From assembly GCA_902388495.1 (NCBI GenBank), contig CABMPP010000041.1, positions 1 to 26,419 on the forward strand: a stretch of DNA of 26,419 nucleotides. The letters are read 5' to 3'. The translations under genes were made by a program, and so were the position numbers. This DNA is from an uncultured Bacteroides sp. (GTDB lineage: Bacteria > Bacteroidota > Bacteroidia > Bacteroidales > Bacteroidaceae). Each line of letters begins with the position of its first letter. The first letter of the stretch is position 1. A model generated the notes under the pieces. That model did no database searches, was not told where the DNA came from, and saw nothing but the letters and a program-made list of their open reading frames with translations. Shown in pieces: positions 15,093-23,105 of the stretch.

Positions 15093-18000
15093 CTAAAATT
15101 TAAGATTAACACCAATGTTTATTACGCGCGAAGTCGGATAATCCAAACCATTAGATGCGGCGGTCTCAGGGTCAATAATAGGAACTTTACTGATGGTGAG
15201 CAGGTTGGTACCAGACACATAAAAACGTAAGTTGTTAATACCTACTCTATTCACCAATACCTTCGGCAAAGTATATCCCAATTCGAAGTTACGCAATTTG
15301 ATGTAAGTCACATTATGCAACCAGAATGTACTCTTCTCATAAGCACTTGTTTCAGCATTATCCAAACGGATAAGAGGATATTTACCGGGAATCAGTTCGC
15401 TCTCGGCATTCCATATATCTGCCAGATGCCATGCATCCTTAAATACTTCGGAAGGACTATTACCATCATTCTGGAACGGACGTGCCGTTTCATACTGTTG
15501 ATGCCATGAAGTCATACCTGAACCAGTCCAGTCCATAGCAATATCGAAACCTTTCCATGCGGCCGACAAATTGATACCGAAGTTCAAAGTCGGAGTACCG
15601 TCACCACGATAACCGATAGGACGTTCGTCCATACTATTAATAACACCATCACCATTCACATCTTCATAAATGATATCACCGGGTACAACCGTTCTATTAC
15701 CTTTTTTATCTATATCCACCGGATAAGTAGCAATCTGTTCCCAATCGGTGAAACGACCGATAGCCTTGTAACCCCAGTTGACATAGCCGACACGATGCCA
15801 GATACTGTTACGATATACATTCCAAGAGTTACTGAAACGAGTGTCGTACTGTTCCCAATCATAGAAACGAGAGAAAGTAATGTTACCACCTACACTATAG
15901 TGGAAATCATTAATATTATCAGACCAGATGGCAGACGCATCAAAACCTTTATGCATATCCGATTTCAAATTCTCCTTCGGCAAGCTAAAGCCGGCTTCAG
16001 AAGGAATCAACACATCATAGCGTGATTCTGAGATACCTGTACGCAAACGACGGAAATAGTCAAACTGTACATTCAAACGATTATTAAAGAATCCCATATC
16101 CACACCTATATCCAATGTCTTCGCCTTCATCCATGACAAAGTCTCATTGGGTAATCCGCGCGTTCCTGAACCAATCACCCATTTACCGTCAATAACAGCA
16201 CCGCCATCAGCATAAGTATAGCCCGGCAAATAATCAAATGCACTATAATCAGCTACATTGTCATCTCCCATTACACCATAAGAACCGCGAACCTTCAAAT
16301 TAGAGAAGATATCAGCAAAGCTGCTTTCCTTCCAGAAGTCTTCTTCTGAAACTCTCCATCCCAAAGAGAAAGAAGGGAAGAACCCCCAACGGTGTCCCGG
16401 TCTGAACTTCCACGAACCATCCCAACGTCCGATAAACTCAACCAAATACCTATCGTTGTATGCATAGTTAAGACGACCTAACCAACCCATACGGGCTTCC
16501 TTATTGTTACCGGTATCATTGTAAGTATCCATTTCCGGGAAACGAATCAAGTCCATATTATCAGCGACAGGAATAGAATGTACCTCTTGTTTAGGACGTT
16601 TGCGCTGACTTGCTTCAAAAGAAGCCACTGCATTGACATAATGCTTACCAAACTTACGGTCAAAATTCAACTGGAAGTTGGAGAACTGATCTTCCACCTC
16701 CTCACGGATACGCTGACGATAAGGGTTTCCCATATTAACGATAGTTGTATATTCATCAGTGGCTTCGTTATAATCGTATAACTTATACGGATATTCGTGA
16801 ACATCTTTCTTCCAATAAGCAAAATAATAGCCGACCATACCCTTAGCTTTCAAACCTTTCAATAACTCATATTCAGCCGTAGCCTGCATCTGGATTACAT
16901 GCCATACATCAGACAGATAACCGGCAGTCTCCTTATTGAAAATAGCAAAGTTAGTATTGTCATCCGTTGACGGTTTTGAAGGATAATCAGGATTACCATT
17001 GGCATACGGTCCTACAGTAGGCCAGTTCTTCATTGTGGCAAAACGCGGCAACCAATAATCATCGTCACCCGGAATACCCGGATTCTTCTTCGTTTCTATA
17101 CGACCATTGACGGTAGCACCAATCTTAAAGCGCTCGTTAACGTTCATATCCATGTTCATCTGAATATTGGTACGGTTAAAACCTTCATAATTACGTATTG
17201 TAGCATCCTGTCCCACATGAGAAACAGAAGTATAATAATTGGCTTTATCAGAACCGCCGGAGAAACTGGCATTAACATAATACTGGGGAGCCGTATTCCA
17301 AATGTAGTCCGCCCAATCAAAACCTTGATAGTTTTTCTCTGTACCTGCCATCCACTTATCATATTCCGATCTGTTGTATCTACGGTCGGTATCACTCTTA
17401 CCAGCCCAGGTTTCGGCTGCTACATAAGCAGTGACGTAATCTTTAGCTTTAGACGGCTTGATAAAACGTGAATTGTCCTGCCAGCCATAATAAGCATTTA
17501 TTGCAACTGTATTACGTTCGTTACGATGTCCTTTTTTAGTAGTAACAACGACTGCACCATTAGCTGCACGCATACCATAAATTGCTGCAGAAGCATCCTT
17601 AAGTACTGAAATCGATTCAATGTCATTATAATTAATCTGGTTGAACTGTCCGCCATCGGAAACAACACCATCAATTACATATATCGGATCTCCCATGTTA
17701 CGGATTTGCAAGGCTGCAGCCACACCAGGACGTCCGTCCGTCTGACGGGTATTGATACCGGCAATCTTACCAATCAACGCGCCTGCCGAAGTAGTAGAAT
17801 TAGAGCGCTCAATGTCTGTTGATTTAATAGCAGTAATTGCACCCGTTAATGACGCTTTCTTCTGAGACATACCGAAACCGGTAATAACAACCTCATCCAG
17901 CACTTTAGCATCTTCCTTCAAGGTAACGTTAATCGTGTTGGACGCTCCAACAGTCACCTTTTGGGTCTGATAACCGATGAAAGAGATTTCGATAGTGGCA

Positions 18001-18293
18001 TTTCCGTTGACTGCCAACGTAAATGCACCGTCGATGTCGGTAATGGTACCGGTGGTACTTCCTACCATTTTCACATTAGCACCAATCACCGGCTCACCAT
18101 TAACATCGACAACCACACCTTTCACGGTACGTTGCTGTTGAACCGAATTTACTGTCAATACAGTCTCCGTAGCAGGATTGCCCGCACTGGCGAAACTGTA
18201 CGTACTTGGCAAGAGCGAGAAAGCAACCATACACGGTATGCTCCACATTTTGCTACGACTTGTGAGCCAAAACAATTGTTCCTTTTTACACAT
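15093..18293 (-). CDS. SusC-like TonB-dependent oligosaccharide transporter
   Basis: A 1066-residue outer-membrane beta-barrel of the SusC family, importing glycan fragments with energy from TonB. The N-terminus MCKKEQLFWLTSRSKMW and the following hydrophobic stretch form a signal peptide; a carboxypeptidase-regulatory-like domain starts near residue 55 (RTVKGVVVDVNGEPVIGANV); then the SusC signature LDEVVITGFGMSQKKASLTGA, the plug domain (GALIGKIAGINTRQ, IYVIDGVV, ISVLKDASAAIYG, GAVVVTTKKG) and the barrel, ending in INIGVNLKF with terminal Phe. There is no N-terminal STN signalling domain, so regulation through an ECF sigma/anti-sigma pair is less likely. It is the first gene of the main operon; its predicted promoter box is at 18431-18438 with a leader of about 130 bases. 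The susC-susD-DUF3823 block appears more A/T-rich than the neighbouring enzyme genes. Confidence 0.98.
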   Translation of the reverse strand: MCKKEQLFWLTSRSKMWSIPCMVAFSLLPSTYSFASAGNPATETVLTVNSVQQQRTVKGVVVDVNGEPVIGANVKMVGSTTGTITDIDGAFTLAVNGNATIEISFIGYQTQKVTVGASNTINVTLKEDAKVLDEVVITGFGMSQKKASLTGAITAIKSTDIERSNSTTSAGALIGKIAGINTRQTDGRPGVAAALQIRNMGDPIYVIDGVVSDGGQFNQINYNDIESISVLKDASAAIYGMRAANGAVVVTTKKGHRNERNTVAINAYYGWQDNSRFIKPSKAKDYVTAYVAAETWAGKSDTDRRYNRSEYDKWMAGTEKNYQGFDWADYIWNTAPQYYVNASFSGGSDKANYYTSVSHVGQDATIRNYEGFNRTNIQMNMDMNVNERFKIGATVNGRIETKKNPGIPGDDDYWLPRFATMKNWPTVGPYANGNPDYPSKPSTDDNTNFAIFNKETAGYLSDVWHVIQMQATAEYELLKGLKAKGMVGYYFAYWKKDVHEYPYKLYDYNEATDEYTTIVNMGNPYRQRIREEVEDQFSNFQLNFDRKFGKHYVNAVASFEASQRKRPKQEVHSIPVADNMDLIRFPEMDTYNDTGNNKEARMGWLGRLNYAYNDRYLVEFIGRWDGSWKFRPGHRWGFFPSFSLGWRVSEEDFWKESSFADIFSNLKVRGSYGVMGDDNVADYSAFDYLPGYTYADGGAVIDGKWVIGSGTRGLPNETLSWMKAKTLDIGVDMGFFNNRLNVQFDYFRRLRTGISESRYDVLIPSEAGFSLPKENLKSDMHKGFDASAIWSDNINDFHYSVGGNITFSRFYDWEQYDTRFSNSWNVYRNSIWHRVGYVNWGYKAIGRFTDWEQIATYPVDIDKKGNRTVVPGDIIYEDVNGDGVINSMDERPIGYRGDGTPTLNFGINLSAAWKGFDIAMDWTGSGMTSWHQQYETARPFQNDGNSPSEVFKDAWHLADIWNAESELIPGKYPLIRLDNAETSAYEKSTFWLHNVTYIKLRNFELGYTLPKVLVNRVGINNLRFYVSGTNLLTISKVPIIDPETAASNGLDYPTSRVINIGVNLKF

Positions 18294-18430
18294 AGTACAT
18301 AAATTTAATTATAGGTTTATTCAAAAGAGTCTAAAGTATAAAAGCATCGTACATCATCAATCGCTGCTTTATAATAAGGTAGGCAGGGGGATGCGTTCCA
18401 TAGTATTTGCTTCATAAATTAGAGACAGTG

Positions 18431-18438
18431 CAAAGGAA
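18431..18438 (-). promoter_or_regulatory. Predicted -7 box of the susC operon (TTCCTTTG)
   Basis: On the minus strand TTCCTTTG matches TAnnTTTG at all fixed positions but one. It starts 57 bases downstream of the operator module whose first base is at 18495. The outer edge of the inverted repeat (18460) is 21 bases away, the same as on the GH38 side. Confidence 0.65.
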
Positions 18439-18459
18439 GGTTATTCTTTATTAACCGTG

Positions 18460-18577
18460 TGAAAGAATCTGTTCAATAAACAAAAGAAACTATTCTTTCC
18501 ATTCATTAAATATCGGCCACAGATAGTCCAGGGGCAACTCTGAACAGATTCTTTTGTTTATTGAACAGATTCTTTCA
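18460..18577. promoter_or_regulatory. Divergent operator: 29-bp perfect inverted repeat with TGAACAGATTCTTT half-sites
   Basis: Arms 18460-18488 and 18549-18577 are exact inverted complements over 29 bases, separated by 60 bases; weaker symmetry extends inward. On the GH38 side TGAACAGATTCTTT occurs at 18541-18554 and again at 18562-18575, a direct repeat with 21-bp period (two helical turns). On the susC side the outer half-site is identical and the inner one is GAATAGTTTCTTT (first base 18495). Tandem half-sites spaced by two turns just upstream of the -33 region are typical of activator binding, for example HTCS or AraC-type regulators. The regulator is not encoded in the window. Confidence 0.8.
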
Positions 18578-18598
18578 TACTCTTACCCGTGAATTGAT

Positions 18599-18606
18599 GA
18601 CCTTTG
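18599..18606 (+). promoter_or_regulatory. Predicted -7 box of the GH38 gene (GACCTTTG)
   Basis: GACCTTTG matches TAnnTTTG at all fixed positions but the first. It starts 57 bases downstream of the operator module beginning at 18542 and would give a transcript start near 18613, about 35 bases before the ATG. Confidence 0.65.
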
Positions 18607-18647
18607 TAACATACAATCTTATTTATTAACAAATAAAACAGCTGCAC

Positions 18648-21600
18648 ATGAAATTACACATTGCCATGCTGCTATCTGCCGCAATGCTGTCCGGAGGAGC
18701 CACATACGCCCAGGACACCGTACCGGATAAACCGAAAGCGAAAGCCTATATGGTGGCAGATGCACATCTCGACACCCAGTGGAACTGGGACATTCAAACC
18801 ACCATCAAGGAGTACGTATGGAACACCATCAGCCAGAATCTTTTCTTGCTGAAGAAGTACCCCAACTATGTATTCAACTTTGAGGGCGGAGTAAAGTACG
18901 CCTGGATGAAGGAGTATTATCCCGACCAGTACGAGGAAATGAAAGAGTTCATCAAGAAGGGACGCTGGCACATTTCCGGCAGTAGCTGGGATGCCACCGA
19001 CGCACTGGTGCCTTCCACCGAGTCGTTCATCCGCAACATTATGCTGGGACAGCAATACTACCGCAAGGAATTCGGCGTGGAAAGCACGGACATCTTCCTG
19101 CCGGACTGCTTCGGATTCGGCTGGACGCTCCCCACGGTTGCCGCCCATTGCGGACTGATAGGGTTCTCCTCGCAGAAGCTGGACTGGCGTATCAACCCCT
19201 TCTACGGCAAAAGCAAGCACCCCTTCACCATCGGACTGTGGAAAGGAGTCGACGGTTCGACCATCATGCTGGCACACGGCTACGACTATGGCAAGCGTTG
19301 GAATGACACAGACCTGTCCGAAAGCAAAGAGCTGGAAAACCTTGCAGGGCGCACGCCGCTCAACACCGTTTACCGTTATTATGGTACGGGAGACATAGGC
19401 GGCTCACCCACCATCGGCTCCGTACGCTCGGTAGAGAAGGGATTGAAAGGTAACGGCCCGGTAGAGATTATCAGCGCCACCAGCGACCAGTTGTTCAAAG
19501 ACTACCTTCCTTATAACAGCCATCCCGAGCTGCCCGTCTTCGACGGCGAGTTGCTGATGGATGTCCACGGAACAGGCTGCTACACCTCGGAAGCCGCCAT
19601 GAAGCTCTACAACCGCCAGAACGAAAACCTGGGCGATGCCGCCGAACGGGCTGCCGTAGCCGCCGAATGGATGAACCGCGCCGCTTACCCCGGCCATACG
19701 CTCAACGAAGCCTGGAAGCGCTTCATCTTCCATCAGTTCCACGACGACCTGACGGGTACCAGCATTCCGCGCGCCTACGAGTTCTCCTGGAACGATGAAC
19801 TGATTTCCCTGAAGCAATTCTCCGGCGTACTCACCGCCTCGGTGGACGGAGTGGGCCGGGCGCTGGACACACGCGTAAGCGGCATCCCCGTCGTACTATA
19901 TAACGCACTGGGATTCCCCGTTTCGGACATTGCCGAAGTAGAAATAGAATTGCCGAAAGCTCCGAAAAGCGTCACCGCCTACGATGCCAACGGCAAGAAG
20001 GCAGCCGCACAAATCGCAGGCTACCAAGACGGAAAGGCCCGGATACTGATAGACGCCACCGTTCCGGCAACGGGATATGCCGTTTATGATATCCGCACTT
20101 CCGGAAGCGCCGCAGAGCAGGCACCCGTCAGTGCCCGTACCCTGGAGAACTCCCTCTACAAGCTGACTTTGGACGAGAACGGCGACATCACTTCCCTGAC
20201 GGACAAGCAGGCAGGCAAGGAACTGGTGAAAGCAGGCAAAGCCATCCGCCTGGCTCTCTTCACCAAGAACGAGTCCTTCAACTGGCCCGCGTGGGAGATA
20301 ATGAAAGAGACCACCGACCGCGAACCGGTGTCCATCACCGACGACGTGAAAGTAACGCTGGTAGAGAACGGCGACCTGCGCAAGACACTGTGCGTGGAGA
20401 AGCGTTACGGTGAATCCGTCTTCCGCCAATACATCCGCCTCTACGAAGGCAGCCGCGCAGAGCGCATCGACCTCTACAGCGAAGTGGACTGGCAATCGAC
20501 CAACACCCTGCTGAAAGCCGAGTTCCCGCTAAGCATTGCCAACGAGAAGGCCACTTACGACCTGGGCATAGGCAGCGTGCAACGCCCCAACAACACCCTG
20601 ACCGCCTACGAAGTATATGCACAGCAGTGGGCCGACCTGACCGACCGCGACGGCAGCTACGGCGTATCCGTGATGAACGACAGCAAGTACGGCTGGGACA
20701 AGCCCAACGACAACACCCTGCGCCTCACCCTGATACACACACCCGCCACGCGCAACAACTATACGTACCAGAACCGTCAGGACTTCGGCTTCCACACCTT
20801 CACCTACAGCCTGGTGCCCCACCGGGGAGCGCTGGACAAACCCGCCACCGTGGAGAAAGCCGAGATGCTGAACCAGCGCCTGAAAGCCTTCCGCACCGCC
20901 AAGCACCGCGGCACAGCCGGACGCAGCTTCTCATTTGCCTCATCGAGCAACCGCAACGTGCTGATTAAAGCACTGAAGAAGGCGGAAGAATCGGATGAGT
21001 ACGTAGTACGCGTCTACGAAACCCAAGGCGAGAAGGCACAAAACGCCACGATCACCTTTGCCGGAAACATCCTCGCCGCCGCCGAAGCAAACGGTACGGA
21101 AAAGACCATCGGCAACGCCCGCTTCGACGGCAACCAGCTGAAAGTGAGCATCGCCCCCTACTCCGTCAAGACCTTCAAAGTACGCCTCGCGCCGTCCGGC
21201 TATGCTACCGATGAGCTAAAGCAGACCGTGCTGCCTCTTCGCTTCGACCGCAAGTGCGCCTCATACAACGCGTTCCGCGGCGAGGGCGACTTTGAATCGG
21301 GTTATTCCTTTGCCGCCGAGCTGCTGCCCGACGAGCTGACCACCGATCGCGTACTCTTCCGCCTGGGCGAGAAAGAGGTAGCCAACGGAATGACTTGCAA
21401 GGGCGATACCCTGCAACTGCCCGCCGGATACAACCGCCTCTACTTCCTCGCCGCCTCTACCGAAGGCGACAATACCGCCGAGTTCCGCGCAGGCAAGCAG
21501 ACGGCTACGTTCGTGGTTCCGTCCTACACCGGCTTCATCGGCCAATGGGGACATAAGGGACATACGGAAGGTTATCTGAAGGAAGCCGAAATAGCATACG

Positions 21601-22259
21601 TAGGTACGCACCGCCACGCAGCGGATGGTGACCAGGCTCATGAATTCACTTATATGTTCAAGTTCGGCATGGACATTCCGAAGGGAGCTACTTCCGTCAT
21701 CCTGCCCCGCAACGAGAAAGTGGTACTGTTTGCCGCCACGCTGACGCAGGAAGACGAGCCTGCCGCCACGCCTGCCTCTACTCTGTTCCGCACTGCCAAC
21801 CGTAGCAACGTCGCTTCCGCTGCCGGTAGCCAAGCCATTACAGGCGAGAATCTGCTGAAGGGCGCCCGCATCACAGGCTACTCCGGCTTCACCAATGACA
21901 AGGAAAAGCCCGAATTCATGATAGACGGCGACACGAACACCAAATGGTGCGACATTTCGCAAACTCCCAACTACGTGGACTTTGACCTGGGAGAAGCGAA
22001 GAATCTCAAAGGCTGGAAGATGGTAAATGCCGGACAGGAAGACCATTCGTATATCACCAACGCCTGTTTCCTGCAAGGAAAAGCCAACGCCAACGATGAG
22101 TGGACAACCCTCGACCTGATAGACGGCAATCATGCCAACGTCATCGCCCGTCCGCTGAATACCGAAGCACCCGTGCGCTACCTACGCCTGCTCGTAACCC
22201 GCCCCACACAGAGTGTAGGCGGAAGGGATACCCGTATCTACGAGCTGGAAGTATATTAA
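18648..22259 (+). CDS. GH38 alpha-mannosidase with C-terminal F5/8-type (discoidin-like) domain
   Basis: A 1203-residue enzyme with signal peptide MKLHIAMLLSAAMLSGGATYAQ and no lipobox, so probably periplasmic. GH38 enzymes are Zn2+-dependent retaining exo-alpha-mannosidases. The N-terminal barrel has the zinc ligands His40 and Asp42 (VADAHLDTQWNWD), the predicted nucleophile Asp153 (FLPDCFGFGWTLP) and the zinc ligand His365 (FHQFHDDLTGTSIPRA). The following helical and beta-sandwich domains run to about residue 870 (RQYIRLYEGSRAERIDLYSEVDW belongs to the sandwich). A further beta-rich module follows, and the last 140 residues (LLKGARITGYSGF, FMIDGDTNTKWCD, YVDFDLGEAKNLKGW, YLRLLVTRP, IYELEVY) form an F5/8 type C domain, which often binds carbohydrate. 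It is divergent from susC and shares its operator. Its codons are visibly richer in G/C than those of susC/susD. Confidence 0.95.
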   Translation: MKLHIAMLLSAAMLSGGATYAQDTVPDKPKAKAYMVADAHLDTQWNWDIQTTIKEYVWNTISQNLFLLKKYPNYVFNFEGGVKYAWMKEYYPDQYEEMKEFIKKGRWHISGSSWDATDALVPSTESFIRNIMLGQQYYRKEFGVESTDIFLPDCFGFGWTLPTVAAHCGLIGFSSQKLDWRINPFYGKSKHPFTIGLWKGVDGSTIMLAHGYDYGKRWNDTDLSESKELENLAGRTPLNTVYRYYGTGDIGGSPTIGSVRSVEKGLKGNGPVEIISATSDQLFKDYLPYNSHPELPVFDGELLMDVHGTGCYTSEAAMKLYNRQNENLGDAAERAAVAAEWMNRAAYPGHTLNEAWKRFIFHQFHDDLTGTSIPRAYEFSWNDELISLKQFSGVLTASVDGVGRALDTRVSGIPVVLYNALGFPVSDIAEVEIELPKAPKSVTAYDANGKKAAAQIAGYQDGKARILIDATVPATGYAVYDIRTSGSAAEQAPVSARTLENSLYKLTLDENGDITSLTDKQAGKELVKAGKAIRLALFTKNESFNWPAWEIMKETTDREPVSITDDVKVTLVENGDLRKTLCVEKRYGESVFRQYIRLYEGSRAERIDLYSEVDWQSTNTLLKAEFPLSIANEKATYDLGIGSVQRPNNTLTAYEVYAQQWADLTDRDGSYGVSVMNDSKYGWDKPNDNTLRLTLIHTPATRNNYTYQNRQDFGFHTFTYSLVPHRGALDKPATVEKAEMLNQRLKAFRTAKHRGTAGRSFSFASSSNRNVLIKALKKAEESDEYVVRVYETQGEKAQNATITFAGNILAAAEANGTEKTIGNARFDGNQLKVSIAPYSVKTFKVRLAPSGYATDELKQTVLPLRFDRKCASYNAFRGEGDFESGYSFAAELLPDELTTDRVLFRLGEKEVANGMTCKGDTLQLPAGYNRLYFLAASTEGDNTAEFRAGKQTATFVVPSYTGFIGQWGHKGHTEGYLKEAEIAYVGTHRHAADGDQAHEFTYMFKFGMDIPKGATSVILPRNEKVVLFAATLTQEDEPAATPASTLFRTANRSNVASAAGSQAITGENLLKGARITGYSGFTNDKEKPEFMIDGDTNTKWCDISQTPNYVDFDLGEAKNLKGWKMVNAGQEDHSYITNACFLQGKANANDEWTTLDLIDGNHANVIARPLNTEAPVRYLRLLVTRPTQSVGGRDTRIYELEVY

Positions 22260-22305
22260 TCGCACTTGCTCATAAAACCGAGTTTCAATTGGTTCACAAT
22301 ATGGG

Positions 22306-22350
22306 AACGAGGGCGTGTCAGAGTTTTGACATGTCCTCGTTTCTTTGTTT
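22306..22350 (+). terminator. Intrinsic terminator of the GH38 gene
   Basis: Arms 22306-22320 and 22327-22341 pair over 15 positions, two of them G-U wobbles in RNA, around a 6-base loop, followed by TCTTTGTTT. It lies 46 bases after the GH38 stop. Confidence 0.88.
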
Positions 22351-22662
22351 GCAAAGTACCAAACTGACACTTTGTATTTCAGACGCCTTCTCCCTGTCCT
22401 GTTTCCCTACCGATGCCGGGCAAAGCAGAAATATCCCATTCTCGCGCATTAGCCCGGAAGCCGAATAAAACATATTCTCCCGAATTACGTTCACTCCGAC
22501 ACTAATTTCTATCATTTAGTATCCTAACGCACATTCAGTCTTATTTTCTCTCTCAATCCGACACTTCCGTTCCATCTTTCGATGCTCTCAAACCAGCTCT
22601 CCCATCCTCTTCTTTTCCCCTCTTTTTCCCCTGAAACCGGTGTATCTATACTTCCCCCGTAA

Positions 22663-22794
22663 GAAACATATAGTCTTTTCACCCGAAACATATAGTCTGT
22701 TCACTCGAAACATATAGTCTGTTCACCCGAAACATATAGTCTGTTCACCTGAAACATATAGTCTGTTCACCCAAAACATACTTTCTGCCGCAGC
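22663..22794. repeat. 22-bp tandem repeat array sharing a core with the PUL operator
   Basis: Units GAAACATATAGTCTGTTC plus four further bases start at 22663, 22685, 22707, 22729 and 22751, with a degenerate sixth from 22773. Five units are almost identical; the first has TTTTC for TGTTC. There are no spacers, so this is not a CRISPR array, and 22 is not a multiple of three, so it is not coding. Read on the minus strand, each of units 2-5 contains TGAACAGA and then TGTTT, the two blocks also seen in the operator half-sites upstream of susC and GH38, at nearly the same period (22 versus 21). Confidence 0.92.
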
Positions 22795-22969
22795 ATTTCG
22801 TATATTCCCCGCATAATATACAATATTCCTGCATATCTATTCTGCTGTTTATGCAACGATTCTCTGCTTCTCCCCTCATAGCGACACACCTGTGATAGCA
22901 AAAAGGCGTAATTGCTGTCCTTTTGCACACGAAACTATCCTTTTATATATCTTACATCTTCTTGCACAT

Positions 22970-23008
22970 AAAAGAAAAAGGATGTGCCCTTAGATTGGCA
23001 CATCCTTT
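22970..23008 (-). terminator. Intrinsic terminator of the GH43-GH2 unit
   Basis: AAAGGATGTGCC (22977-22988) and GGCACATCCTTT (22997-23008) form a perfect 12-bp stem with an 8-base loop. On the minus strand the stem runs into a T-rich tail (CCTTTTTCTTTT). It lies about 100 bases after the GH2 stop. Confidence 0.9.
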
Positions 23009-23105
23009 CATTCACTATATGCCGCCTGCGCGACACATCTTTCTTACTAACATCGTTATCCTGCAACAACGATTTACCCAAAAACTTACCTTTCGTCGAT
23101 ACCTA

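Larger units (their letters stand above)
18294..18647. other. Divergent control region between susC and the GH38 gene
   Basis: A 354-base non-coding region holding two divergent promoters and the shared operator-like inverted repeat described in the separate entries. The susC side has a leader of about 130 bases (18294-18424) in which no strong hairpin was noticed; the GH38 side has a leader of about 35 bases. Confidence 0.8.
22260..23105. other. Long convergent intergenic region between GH38 and GH2
   Basis: This 846-base stretch has no convincing gene. It holds the GH38 terminator (22306-22350), a pyrimidine-rich plus strand at about 22545-22660, the 22-bp tandem array (22663-22794) and the GH2 terminator (22970-23008). 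Nothing recognisable was seen in 22351-22544, 22795-22969 or 23009-23105. The length is unusual for a convergent gap in this window; the other convergent gap (4107-4143) is under 40 bases. Confidence 0.7.

Noticed and set aside
19896..20906. Several minus-strand open frames inside GH38
   Set aside because: GH38 motifs are continuous across this part on the plus strand; the antisense frames carry no recognisable domains.
22663..22794. Possible CRISPR array
   Set aside because: Repeats are directly abutting, with no unique spacers and no cas genes nearby.
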